A DNA stretch of 64,000 nucleotides. Origin: Caulobacter segnis ATCC 21756. GTDB taxonomy: Bacteria > Pseudomonadota > Alphaproteobacteria > Caulobacterales > Caulobacteraceae. The DNA lies in assembly GCF_000092285.1 (NCBI RefSeq), contig NC_014100.1, forward strand, positions 3,286,001 through 3,350,000, in the 5' to 3' direction. Below, piece after piece: positions 34,611-42,913 of the stretch; within the stretch, counting starts at the first letter, position 1; every line of letters starts with the position of its first letter. The position numbers were made by a program, and so were the translations under genes. The notes beneath the pieces are model-generated. The model was given only the letters and a program-made list of their open reading frames with translations, was not told the DNA's origin and did not search any database.

Positions 34611-34792
34611 GGACCAAGGCCGCGATGGTCGGCTGGTTGTTGGCCGAGGCGGAGAAGGCGGATGTCGGCGTCATGGCGAGATCCAACGCCGCCTGGCTGA
34701 CCGACTTGGCCGACGGCGCCGCCCCTTTCGCAATCGACGTCCTTGATCCGGCCAAGGGCTACTACAAGGCGGACTTCATCTTCGGAGGCGGA
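34259..34792 (+). repeat. Paralogous direct repeat with 36562-37095
   Basis: The anchor-domain coding sequences of the two FG-GAP genes are very similar at nucleotide level (runs such as AAGGCCGCGATGGTCGGCTG recur with few changes), giving a direct repeat of about 530 bp separated by 1.8 kb. Confidence 0.7.
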
Positions 34793-34795
34793 TGA
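34373..34795 (+). pseudogene. Detached C-terminal anchor domain of the preceding FG-GAP gene
   Basis: The frame FNLENRYINFAVNLGKVGEG onward for about 135 residues is nearly identical to the end of the protein encoded at 34921-37098. It continues the RsaA-N-like domain broken in the gene before. Its own ATG at 34376 is in the middle of the domain and has no ribosome site, so it is probably not translated alone. Confidence 0.85.
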
Positions 34796-34920
34796 AGATC
34801 GCCACGGCGCGCCCGCGTGGTGTTGGCGCGGATCCATGAACGCAGCGCTCAACGCCACCCTCGTTCGCAAGGCTATGCGCGCCGTGACCCTACAATCGGC
34901 GATGCGCGCGCGCGCTGGGC

Positions 34921-37098
34921 ATGGAATTGAGCGGCGACGGAGTCGACCTCCGGCTCACCGTGGAGATTACCTTGCCCGTCACGCTCAGCACGCAAAAGCC
35001 ACCGGTTTCGACCGCCTATTACAAGGTGGAGCAGTTCGGCCTTCAGACGGTGTCCATCCGGGAAGACTATGGGGTCTACTACTATCCGACCGCCGCCGAT
35101 CGCCACGAACCGGGCATCTTCACCGTCAACATGACCTACAGCGCCGTTGGCGATTTCAACGGCGATGGCTTTCAGGACGCGATCGTCAGTTGGTCGGTCT
35201 ATCCTCATACGGTGCCGCATCAAACCGCGATCCGGCCAGCGATCTACCTCAATGACCAGCATGGCGGTCTTCGGCTGGCCACCGCCGCCGAGGTGGAGAC
35301 GATCCCGATCGTGACCAAAGGCCAAAGGTTCGCTGTCGGCGACCTCAACGGCGACGGGATCGACGACATCGTCCAGGCCAGCGAAGGGCTAAACCAGCGC
35401 AACGCCGACGGGACTTACACGACGAAATACGATCCGATCGTCATGTTGCTGTCGGCGCCTGGCGGAAAGCTGGTGAATGGCACGGCCAAGATCCAGGGCC
35501 AGGAGACCGGCGGCCCGGCGGCGGGATATGGCGTGGGACACGAGATCTCGCTCGGCGACGTCGACGGTGACGGCGACCTTGATCTGTTCAGCGGCAAGAT
35601 CCTGTTCCTCAATGACGGCAAGGCTAACTTCGCGAACGCCGCCAATGCGCTCCCGAGCCAGGTGCGTCCCACGAACACGATCCTCACCGCATCGGCGATG
35701 GGTGATTTTGACGCCGACGGCAAGGCCGATATCTTCGCCGCATACCTGGACGGGACCCAGTACATAGCCCTATCGCGGTGGAACGGGGCCGCGAGCGGGT
35801 GGCAGGTCGCAGCCGGTCCGTCGCCGCTGTTCGGCGCCAACACCAAGCCCAACGACGCCGCCGTCGCCGACGTCAATGGCGATGGCTTGCTTGATATTAT
35901 CGTGGGGGTGACGCGCGCGGAGCCCTACTATCAGGGCGCGGCTCTGCAGATCCTGGTCAATAAGGGCCAGGGAAAGTTCGCCGATGAGACAGCCGCGCGC
36001 ATTGACAACGCGCCACGGGACAAGTGGCACGGCGAAGGCCAACTGGACATGGTTGATATCGACGGCGACGGCGACGTCGATCTCATCCACAGCACGGACT
36101 GGACTTACGACAGCTCGGGCAAGATCATGGGCGGTGGCGTGGCGGTGGCGGTCAACGACGGCAAGGGCGTCTTCACCTGGCTCCCGCAAACCGTGTTCGC
36201 CGACATCAAAGGCTTCCAGTTGACCGGCTTCGAAAGCGCCGAACCCTTCCAGCAGCGCGACTTCCTGGCGCGCCTTTTCCCGATCGATATCGACAAATCT
36301 GGCGGCGTGGATTTCATCGGGACGGTCCAGACGCCCTTCAACCGCTGGCCCACTACCGAGCCAGCGGAGCTTACCGCCTACACAGTCATCAACACGGCCC
36401 CGGCGCCGGGCATGTCCCTGCCCGAGCTTAGCCAGGCGACACGCTTGCTCCTGCGAACGATCGATCCAGTGATGACCTCAGCCCTGTCGTCGAAGGTGAG
36501 CGGCGGGACCCTGACGGTCCAGGCCGCTGTCGGCGAGATCGTCGCGAAGGCCGACGCGACCACCTCCGTCGCCTCGATGAGCTATCAGTTTTTCACAGGC
36601 AAGATACCCGGCCAGGCAGGCGTCGACTATCTGGTGTCATCCACCGGGCCAAACGCCAACAATCTCAACAGCGCCTACTACCAGGGCTTCAATCTGGAGA
36701 ACCGCTATATCAACTTCGCGGTCAACTTAGGCAAGGTCGGCGAGGGCAGCGCGAAGTTCTCCGCCGATTATGGCGACCTGTCGCTGTTTGACGCCACCCG
36801 GAAAGCCTACGCCGCCATCTTCGGCGCGACGCCGACCGACGCGAAGGTGCACGCCCTGATCGATACGCGAGTTGACTATTTCGTCAGCTATGGCGGCGAT
36901 GGCCCGAGCGGACAAGGGAGCAAGGCGGCGATGGTCGGCTGGTTGCTGGCCGAGGCGGTGAAGGCCGACATTGGCGTCATGGCCAAGTCCAACGACGCCT
37001 GGCTGACTGACCTGGCCGACGGCGCGGCGCCGTTCGCGATCGACATCCTTGATCCGGCCAAGGGCTACTACAGGGCCGACTTCATATTCGGCGCATAG
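34921..37098 (+). CDS. Secreted FG-GAP protein with RsaA-like anchor domain
   Basis: A 725-residue intact paralog of the previous gene. FG-GAP/VCBS repeats (VGDFNGDGFQDAIVSW, VGDLNGDGIDDIV, LGDVDGDGDLDLF, MGDFDADGKADIF, VADVNGDGLLDII, MVDIDGDGDVDLI) predict a calcium-stabilised beta-propeller, residues 75-450. Residues 490-725 form the RsaA-N-like domain: MSYQFFTGKIPGQAGVDYLV, NANNLNSAYYQGFNLENRYI, NFAVNLGKVGEG, LTDLADGAAPF. In RsaA the comparable part holds the protein to O-antigen LPS. There is no signal peptide and no RTX array, so export would rely on a C-terminal signal. ATG 34921 has no convincing ribosome site, so the start is uncertain. Confidence 0.82.
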   Translation: MELSGDGVDLRLTVEITLPVTLSTQKPPVSTAYYKVEQFGLQTVSIREDYGVYYYPTAADRHEPGIFTVNMTYSAVGDFNGDGFQDAIVSWSVYPHTVPHQTAIRPAIYLNDQHGGLRLATAAEVETIPIVTKGQRFAVGDLNGDGIDDIVQASEGLNQRNADGTYTTKYDPIVMLLSAPGGKLVNGTAKIQGQETGGPAAGYGVGHEISLGDVDGDGDLDLFSGKILFLNDGKANFANAANALPSQVRPTNTILTASAMGDFDADGKADIFAAYLDGTQYIALSRWNGAASGWQVAAGPSPLFGANTKPNDAAVADVNGDGLLDIIVGVTRAEPYYQGAALQILVNKGQGKFADETAARIDNAPRDKWHGEGQLDMVDIDGDGDVDLIHSTDWTYDSSGKIMGGGVAVAVNDGKGVFTWLPQTVFADIKGFQLTGFESAEPFQQRDFLARLFPIDIDKSGGVDFIGTVQTPFNRWPTTEPAELTAYTVINTAPAPGMSLPELSQATRLLLRTIDPVMTSALSSKVSGGTLTVQAAVGEIVAKADATTSVASMSYQFFTGKIPGQAGVDYLVSSTGPNANNLNSAYYQGFNLENRYINFAVNLGKVGEGSAKFSADYGDLSLFDATRKAYAAIFGATPTDAKVHALIDTRVDYFVSYGGDGPSGQGSKAAMVGWLLAEAVKADIGVMAKSNDAWLTDLADGAAPFAIDILDPAKGYYRADFIFGA

Positions 37099-37271
37099 AC
37101 GGGGCTGCCGCGCCATTCTTAGCCGCCTCCTGCTCCGGGGGCGGCGACGCGCCAACAGCGGCCTTCGCATCACCAGCGGAAAGCAGACGTCTATGCCGCC
37201 GCGCTTCCTCCACAGGCCTAAGACCTTAGAACCTGAGCCCCCTCGCAAAACTCGCGACTTCCTCCACTTCT

Positions 37272-38129
37272 TTATTCCATGAAACAGACGGGCTCAGCGC
37301 GGCCCAACGCGGCGACCCTAGCCGTCAGGGCTTCCTGAGAGTTCGGGCCGCGGTTCTCGTGCACCGCGACGCCATGCATCGCAAGAAGCCGGTCGGAATA
37401 GAGGATCATCACTGGGTCTCGGGTCGGGCACAAAGTCAGGAAGGCGTCTTCGGGCAGGTCATTGAAGCTAGCCATCCAGCGGAAGAAGTTCACGTCGATG
37501 CGGGCCATAGTGGAAAAAGCGTCCTGGCGACGGATTTGCCTATCGATGTCCGCACGGATATTGGCGACCTGCGCCTCAACCTGGTCGGCGGGGATTTGCG
37601 AGCCGATCGCCTTGCGGAGTGCGCCTTCATCGATCGGATGCGCACCGCCGTGGAACAATAGCAAGGCGTCGTCGTCGATCACTCGCCGGTCGCCGGCGGT
37701 GAACAGATAGTTGGCGCATGAAGAAGCGCAGACCCTCTGCGCCACCACGGTGGTCTTTAGCGGCGCAAGCGCTTCCCACCCATAGCATGCCGGCGTTGAT
37801 TTCGCCGCCATTCGAATGGACCACGATCACCAGGGGCGTCGCGGCTCGAGCGTCGCCAAGGCGTCTACAAACGCCGCGGAACTGGCGCTATTGATCTCTC
37901 CGGAGAAGCACAGACCGTCGGGCGCGACCCGTTGGACGGGAAGGACTCGCGCGCTGCCAGGGCGGTTCCATGCCCTGCAGGCCTCGACGACCGCAGCCTC
38001 ACGGTCAGAACTAGCGATGTTTGCAATTCCGAGCAGAGAGGCGATCAGGGAAAGCCACATCGAGACGTTCCTTATGGGTTGAATCACGAACACTTCAGCC
38101 TTGCGACTTTCCGTGCGCTTGCGCATCAA
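37272..38129 (-). pseudogene. ClpP-like (crotonase/SppA-fold) protein with two frameshifts
   Basis: Three frames must be joined: 38129-37827 (a membrane segment WLSLIASLLGIANIA, then LCFSGEINSASSAAFVDALATLEPRR), a short middle part (VIVVHSNGGEINAGM), and 37811-37272 (EALAPLKTTVVAQRVCASSCANYLFTAGDRRVIDDDALLLFHGG). Together they give the pattern of secreted ClpP-like proteins with SGGGEVNA and ASSCANYLFLAG motifs. Breaks fall near 37828 and 37770. The function of intact relatives is not known to me. It is the only complete gene trace between the FG-GAP pair and the cupin. Confidence 0.7.
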
Positions 38130-38241
38130 GCGTGGGTCACAAAAGGCGCCTTAGCCAAACCTGCGTGTCGTTTACTCAGCTCGGCCAAGATGCGTTGTCC
38201 GCCCTAGGTTGGCGGACAACGCTTTCGTCTGACCTTGGCGC

Positions 38242-38659
38242 CTATTTCGGCTGAGCTACGTCCGGCGCGGGCGCGACCAGGGGCTTGCCCTTCTCGACGA
38301 TGTAAGTCGCCAATTCGGCGCCGTTTGTCGTCCCGGGGTTATGCGCCTTGTGAGCGACGCCCTTGGGCACGAATAGAACCTGACCGGGCTGCAGCGTCAC
38401 CGGGGCTTTGGCCTTCGAGCTGGTACTCCAGAACGCCTTCGAGGACGTAGATGACCTCCTCGCCGGGATGACGATGCCAGGGCGCGGTCGCGCCCGGCGC
38501 GATATCGATGCGCGCCTGCACGGTCTCATGACCTGGGATCGACAGGTCGTGACGCTGCAGGTCCGTACGCTTGACGCTCGGTTGCGGCGGGATCGGCGCG
38601 GCGAGCGTCGCCGAGCCGATGAAGACGGTGGCCAGGGCCAGGCCCAGAATCTTACGCAT
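38242..38659 (-). pseudogene. Secreted cupin with a one-base frameshift
   Basis: ATG 38659 with GGAGAAG upstream starts a signal peptide (MRKILGLALATVFIGSATLA). The cupin metal motif PWHRHPGEEVIYVLEG follows. After YQLEG the frame is lost; removing one C near 38409-38412 joins it to KAPVTLQPGQVLFVPKGVAHKAHN, the second cupin motif, ending at 38242. One extra base therefore separates it from a normal 138-residue periplasmic cupin. It may be true decay or a sequencing error. Confidence 0.8.
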
Positions 38660-38717
38660 GATCTTCTCCTTCAAAAGTCGAGCCGCGGGGGCTCTGAATA
38701 ACTAGGTGCGGCGAAAC

Positions 38718-39482
38718 CTACTTGGCCGAGACGCCTTGGGCCGCCGCCTCGATCACCGCCGCCACCGCCTTGGGTTGGGAGACGAAGACCACGTGGCTGC
38801 CCTTCACTTCGGTCGCCTTGGCGCCGATGCGGCGGGCGGTTTTGCGCAGGAGCTCGGGCGCGATCGCACCGTCCTCGGTGGCGACCACGGCCCAGCTAGG
38901 CTTGGTCTTCCAGGCCGCGACCGTCAGCTTGGCGCTGAGCGCGGCCATCGCCACGGGATTTTGCGAGGCCTGCAGGAAGGCCGCGTCTTTCTCCGACAGA
39001 TCGCCGGCAAAGCCTGCCCGGAAGCTCTCAGCCTTGAGAAAAGCGAAGCCGTCCGGCGTTTCCTGGGGCTGGAAATTGGGCGGCGGCGGGATGTCGGCGT
39101 ACTGGTCAAGCACCGATTGGCCGACGTCCGGCGCGAAGGCCGCGACATAGACCAAGCCCGCGACCTTGGGATTGTCGCCAGCCTGGCTGATCACCGCGCC
39201 GCCATAGGAGTGGCCGACCAGGATCACCGGACCGTCTTGCCGGGCGATCACGCGGTTGGTGGCGGCGACGTCGTCGGCCAGCGAGGACAGCGGGTTCTGG
39301 ACGATGCTCACCTTGTAGCCGTCGGCGGTGAGCCGGTCGTAGACGCCGCGCCAGCCCGCGCCGTCGGCGAAGGCCCCGTGTACGAGGACGACATTCTTCA
39401 CAGCCGGCGCGGCGGGCTGGGCGAAGGCCGACGCCGTGGCGGTCAGGGCCAGAACGCTGGACAGCAGAACGGTCTTAAACAT
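38718..39482 (-). CDS. Secreted alpha/beta-hydrolase
   Basis: A 254-residue alpha/beta-hydrolase with a signal peptide (MFKTVLLSSVLALTATASAF to AQ), an oxyanion HGAFADGAGW, the nucleophile elbow GHSYGG with Ser, and the C-terminal His in KGSHVVFVSQP. This matches the salicylate-esterase-like group of bacterial hydrolases often annotated only as alpha/beta fold. GAGGAG precedes ATG 39482. It lies downstream of the FAD hydroxylase on the same strand, separated by 119 nt that carry TTATTGCG palindromes. Confidence 0.9.
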   Translation of the reverse strand: MFKTVLLSSVLALTATASAFAQPAAPAVKNVVLVHGAFADGAGWRGVYDRLTADGYKVSIVQNPLSSLADDVAATNRVIARQDGPVILVGHSYGGAVISQAGDNPKVAGLVYVAAFAPDVGQSVLDQYADIPPPPNFQPQETPDGFAFLKAESFRAGFAGDLSEKDAAFLQASQNPVAMAALSAKLTVAAWKTKPSWAVVATEDGAIAPELLRKTARRIGAKATEVKGSHVVFVSQPKAVAAVIEAAAQGVSAK

Positions 39483-39560
39483 GGTCAGCTCCTCGGACTT
39501 GATTATTGCGGCATTTGTTATCGTGATATCCAATTGCCCTCAACCACGCCGAACGTCAAG

Positions 39561-39579
39561 CGCAATAATGTTTATTGCG
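39561..39579. promoter_or_regulatory. Palindrome CGCAATAA-TGT-TTATTGCG
   Basis: Perfect 8-bp arms. The right arm continues as TTATTGCGATATC, close to TTATTGCTATATC at copy C of the 3.7-8.4 kb motif. Related sequences TTATTGCG and TTATCGTGATATC occur at 39503 and 39518. It is located about 80-100 nt before the hydrolase start. Confidence 0.55.
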
Positions 39580-39601
39580 ATATCTTTTTTCACGCTCGGT
39601 C

Positions 39602-41182
39602 CTAGCGCTTTACGTTCGGTCGCGCCAAGACAGTCGCCAGAGCGGTCGTGAGCGCACCGCTCCGCGCGTCGGACAAGCGCTGCGATCGCCAGCCGACGAC
39701 GCCGTCGGGACGAACCAGGCAAGCGCCTGGCGGCGAAACGCCGAAAGTCCGTTCGAACGTGGCGTCCGCTGGAAAGATCACGTCGACACCCGGTCGAACC
39801 CACTGAACGGCGACGCCCAGGGCCATTGACGCGGCCGCAGCGGCCTCTCCCCAATCAGAAGGCTCGGCCAGGAGCATGAACCCTCGCCCGAGCAGGTCGT
39901 GGGTTGAGATCCGCGCGCCGTCCCGGCTCACCCAGACGTGTGGCGCGCGCACACCCGGCTGACCGGCCCAGACGACCGGATCGGCGGCCGGCGGCAGTTC
40001 CGGTCCAGCCCCGATCACAGCGGCCGAGCGGACCAATTGGCCAAGCTCTAGAGCCTGCGCGCCATAGAGTTCGGTCTGCGGAGCTTGACCCACCCAGCGG
40101 CTGTAATCCGGGCGCGCGAAGGTCTGATGATGGCGCAGCCAGCCGATCGGCTGACGCTCTTGCGCGTAGGTCTCGAGTAAGCCCTCACCCGCCTGGCTGG
40201 CCAGGACCATTTGCAGCTTCCAGGCCAGGTTCCAGGCGTCGTCGATCCCCGTATTGGCGCCAAAGCCGCCGCGGGTCGGCGGCAGTTGGTGGGCTGCGTC
40301 GCCTGCCAGGAACACCCGTCCCAGGCTATAGCGATCAGCGATCCGCCCGGCCATCTCCCAGCGGCCCGTGGCCAGAATCTCGAACTCAAGATCCCGCCCC
40401 AGCGCGCGCCGGATCGAAGCGGCCAGCTCGCTGGCGTCGCGTTCGGCGTCATCGGCGAACATAAGCACCCAGCGCCCATCGGGATAGTGCGTGAGGAAGG
40501 CGCTAAATCCCGGCTGCTCGATCTGGAACTGTTGGACGTCGCCGTTCAGCAGATGCTCGGCCGCTTCGCACCGAAAGAGCACGCTGCGCAGAACCCGAAG
40601 GTGTCCAACGCCGCTGCGCGCGATGCCCAACTGCTCACGCACGGGGCTGTCGGCGCCGTCGGCGGCGATCAGGTAGGCGCATTGGATTTCGCATTCGTCC
40701 CCACCGGAGCGGTCACGCGTGCGCACGACCACCCGATCGTCTTGGGGCTCGAACGACAGCATTTCGACGCCCAGCCGCAGATCAGCGCCGCGCTCGGCGG
40801 CGGCGCGCCGCAAGATCGGCTCCAAGACGTCCTGGGCGATGGCCGCGCCGGTGCAGGGCGACGCCGCTCCCTTGTCCGGCTCGGCTTGGCCCGGCGTCCA
40901 GGGCGTTTCCTCGCCCCAGGCGCCCCCAAGGCTTTCCACGGTTACGCGACGCAGGCGCAGGTCAGGCGCGACCTGGGGAATTTGATCGGCGATGCCAACT
41001 GTTCGAAAGTGCTCGAGCGTCAATTCGGTGAAGCCGATCGCGCGCGGATGGGCCGCGCTGGCGCGGTGCTTTTCGACCAGAACGGTCGGGACCCCGCGCC
41101 AGGCGAGAAACAGCGCGGTCGACAGGCCGACCAGGCTGCCGCCGATGACCAGCACCGGCGTGGTGTCTTGAGAAGTTTGCAC
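39602..41182 (-). CDS. FAD-dependent aromatic hydroxylase
   Basis: A 526-residue class A flavoprotein monooxygenase (p-hydroxybenzoate hydroxylase fold), resembling polyketide/phenol hydroxylases of the RdmE/MhpA kind. It shows the dinucleotide motif VLVIGGSLVGLSTALFLA, the DG motif in IAADGADSPVREQLG, and the GD motif in VFLAGDAAHQLPPTRGGFGANTGIDDAWNL in parts. The C-terminal thioredoxin-like domain is present and typical. It uses NAD(P)H and O2 to hydroxylate an activated aromatic ring. The start is GTG 41182 with a weak AGGA. It is part of a small oxidative cluster with the hydrolase downstream and SDR and glycosyltransferase genes divergent. Confidence 0.9.
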   Translation of the reverse strand: MQTSQDTTPVLVIGGSLVGLSTALFLAWRGVPTVLVEKHRASAAHPRAIGFTELTLEHFRTVGIADQIPQVAPDLRLRRVTVESLGGAWGEETPWTPGQAEPDKGAASPCTGAAIAQDVLEPILRRAAAERGADLRLGVEMLSFEPQDDRVVVRTRDRSGGDECEIQCAYLIAADGADSPVREQLGIARSGVGHLRVLRSVLFRCEAAEHLLNGDVQQFQIEQPGFSAFLTHYPDGRWVLMFADDAERDASELAASIRRALGRDLEFEILATGRWEMAGRIADRYSLGRVFLAGDAAHQLPPTRGGFGANTGIDDAWNLAWKLQMVLASQAGEGLLETYAQERQPIGWLRHHQTFARPDYSRWVGQAPQTELYGAQALELGQLVRSAAVIGAGPELPPAADPVVWAGQPGVRAPHVWVSRDGARISTHDLLGRGFMLLAEPSDWGEAAAAASMALGVAVQWVRPGVDVIFPADATFERTFGVSPPGACLVRPDGVVGWRSQRLSDARSGALTTALATVLARPNVKR

Positions 41183-41986
41183 GAAAAGAGCGTCCTAGAG
41201 GAGTGACGCCGCAGGCACGGCGAAGGACGCGCGTTCCCTCACGCCATACCCGCGGGGGCTTGGCGATCGGAAAGATCTCTCGTTGAACAGTCATCGACAT
41301 AGGACTCCCGACGAGAAGGCGCACGTCCGCCTTCCGTCGTGGTCCGCGGCCCCTACGGGGCTGGATCGTGGCCCAGCGCTGAAAAGCGCTGAGCTGACCG
41401 GGGCTCACCAAAAAACCGGTCTGCCATTTTCGACGCCGAACCCTTAGATCGCCGCGCCGTCGTTGGCAAGCCGGGGTTAGGCGCCGCCTAGCAAAGGCTT
41501 GCCAACACGGCCTGCCACCCCAACAACGCAGCGTCGGATGCGGTCCTTCGCAAAGCGGGTCTTAGCTACGAAACGACACTGGCAAACTGGGAAGCACGCC
41601 CTCAACTCGACGAAGCCGCTGGGCCGAGCGATTGCTACGCTCTGACTCGGTCCGCCTCAGGATAGGCTAGGCGCGCTGTCGCTCAATGGGAAGGCTTCTG
41701 GTCGACCACCTCTGTGAGGCGATCGGCGATGAAACCTGATCGCCGGACGCCTCAACGACGCCCCTACTCGGCCGCCTCGAGAGCCTCCGCTCACGTGTGT
41801 CACGAGGCGACGGGGCTTGGATCGCCCTTGTTCCCTATAGATCTGTCAGCAGCTCGATATTGGAAACAGCAGAATTGCCGCCAACGCGCGCGTAGACGGC
41901 AAGATCACCTTCTCGAACACTCATAGAAGCCGCCGAAGAGTCTGGCCCACGCCCGACCTATAGCAAATCTTCGTGCTGGAGCTTCG
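41183..41986. other. Long intergenic region with hairpin cluster
   Basis: No convincing gene in about 800 nt. Three hairpins are packed at 41309-41391: GAAGGCG-CACGTC-CGCCTTC (extended by CGACG/CGTCG with one bulged A), GCCCC-TAC-GGGGC, and CAGCGCT-GAAA-AGCGCTG with a GNRA tetraloop. A TATAGCAAAT half-site like the 3.7-8.4 kb operator lies at 41959, 28 nt before the next gene. Confidence 0.6.
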
Positions 41987-42694
41987 ATGACCTTTCACGA
42001 CAAAACCGCCCTCGTGGTCGGAGGCACCGGCGGGGCCGGCAACGCGATCGCCCGCACGTTGGCCGCGCGCGGCGAACGCGTGATCCTCACCAGTCGCGAC
42101 GCTGGCCGGGCCACGGACGCGGCCGCTCGATTGGGCCAGGGCCATTTGGGCCTGCCCCTCGATCTCACGCGGCCTGACGCCATCGTCGATGCTCTATCCG
42201 GGCTCGGACAGGTCGATCATCTGGTCTTGAGCGCGGTGGAGCGCGACCAGAACACGATCCATCGCTACGACATCGCGGCGGCTCAGCGGGCGGTGGGGCT
42301 TAAGCTCGTCGGTTACGCCACGGTCGCCGCCGCGCTGGCCGATCGGTTCGCGTTAGCCGCCAGCATCGTTCTGGTGGGCGGCATCGCCGTCGAGCGTCCC
42401 TATCCCGGTTCCACATCGATCTCGACCATCAACGGCGGTGTGCGAGGGCTGACGCGCACGCTCGCCGTGGAGCTGTCGCCGGTGCGCGTCAACGCGGTCC
42501 ACCCCGGCGCCATCGCCGACACTGAAGCGTTCTCCAAGGCTCCAAAAGCCATGCTCGATCGCATTCTGGAACGAACGCCCGAGGGCCGGCTGGTGGAAAC
42601 CGACGACATCGCACGCGCGGTGCTCTTCCTGCTTGATGCGCCTGGCGTGAATGGCGTCGATTTCCTGGTCGACGGCGGCTACCACCTCTGCTGA
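41987..42694 (+). CDS. SDR-fold protein without catalytic Tyr-Lys
   Basis: A 235-residue short-chain dehydrogenase fold. The cofactor motif is [13 protein letters not shown] near the N-terminus and the structural HPGAIADTE and VDGGYHLC ends are typical. Where Tyr-x-x-x-Lys is expected the sequence reads [10 protein letters not shown], so both catalytic residues are replaced (Ile and Asn). It may use a different mechanism, bind without catalysis, or belong to a divergent SDR group. GGAG lies 5 nt before the ATG. It is divergent from the FAD hydroxylase and followed 219 nt later by the glycosyltransferase. Confidence 0.85.
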   Translation: MTFHDKTALVVGGTGGAGNAIARTLAARGERVILTSRDAGRATDAAARLGQGHLGLPLDLTRPDAIVDALSGLGQVDHLVLSAVERDQNTIHRYDIAAAQRAVGLKLVGYATVAAALADRFALAASIVLVGGIAVERPYPGSTSISTINGGVRGLTRTLAVELSPVRVNAVHPGAIADTEAFSKAPKAMLDRILERTPEGRLVETDDIARAVLFLLDAPGVNGVDFLVDGGYHLC

Positions 42695-42913
42695 TCAGAC
42701 CAGCGCCGCCCGAGAACGCATGGCCGATCCACGGCCACGACACGGGCCAAGCCAAGCTCCGAGAGCGGCGCGTACCAGGTGCGGCGGCCTGTGCTCGCGT
42801 TGACAGCATGATCTGACACCGGGCGCGGGAAGTGGCCAAGAAGCCCTCGGCCGCCATTGTCTAAGTCGAGCCCCCGCCGCCGCTTAGTACGCGGCCTAGA
42901 AGAGGCTTCCTCC

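Noticed and set aside
32547..37098. FG-GAP genes considered as integrin-like or toxin-complex proteins
   Set aside because: There are no Tc, Rhs or integrin modules; RTX repeats and the RsaA-like end fit secreted surface proteins better.
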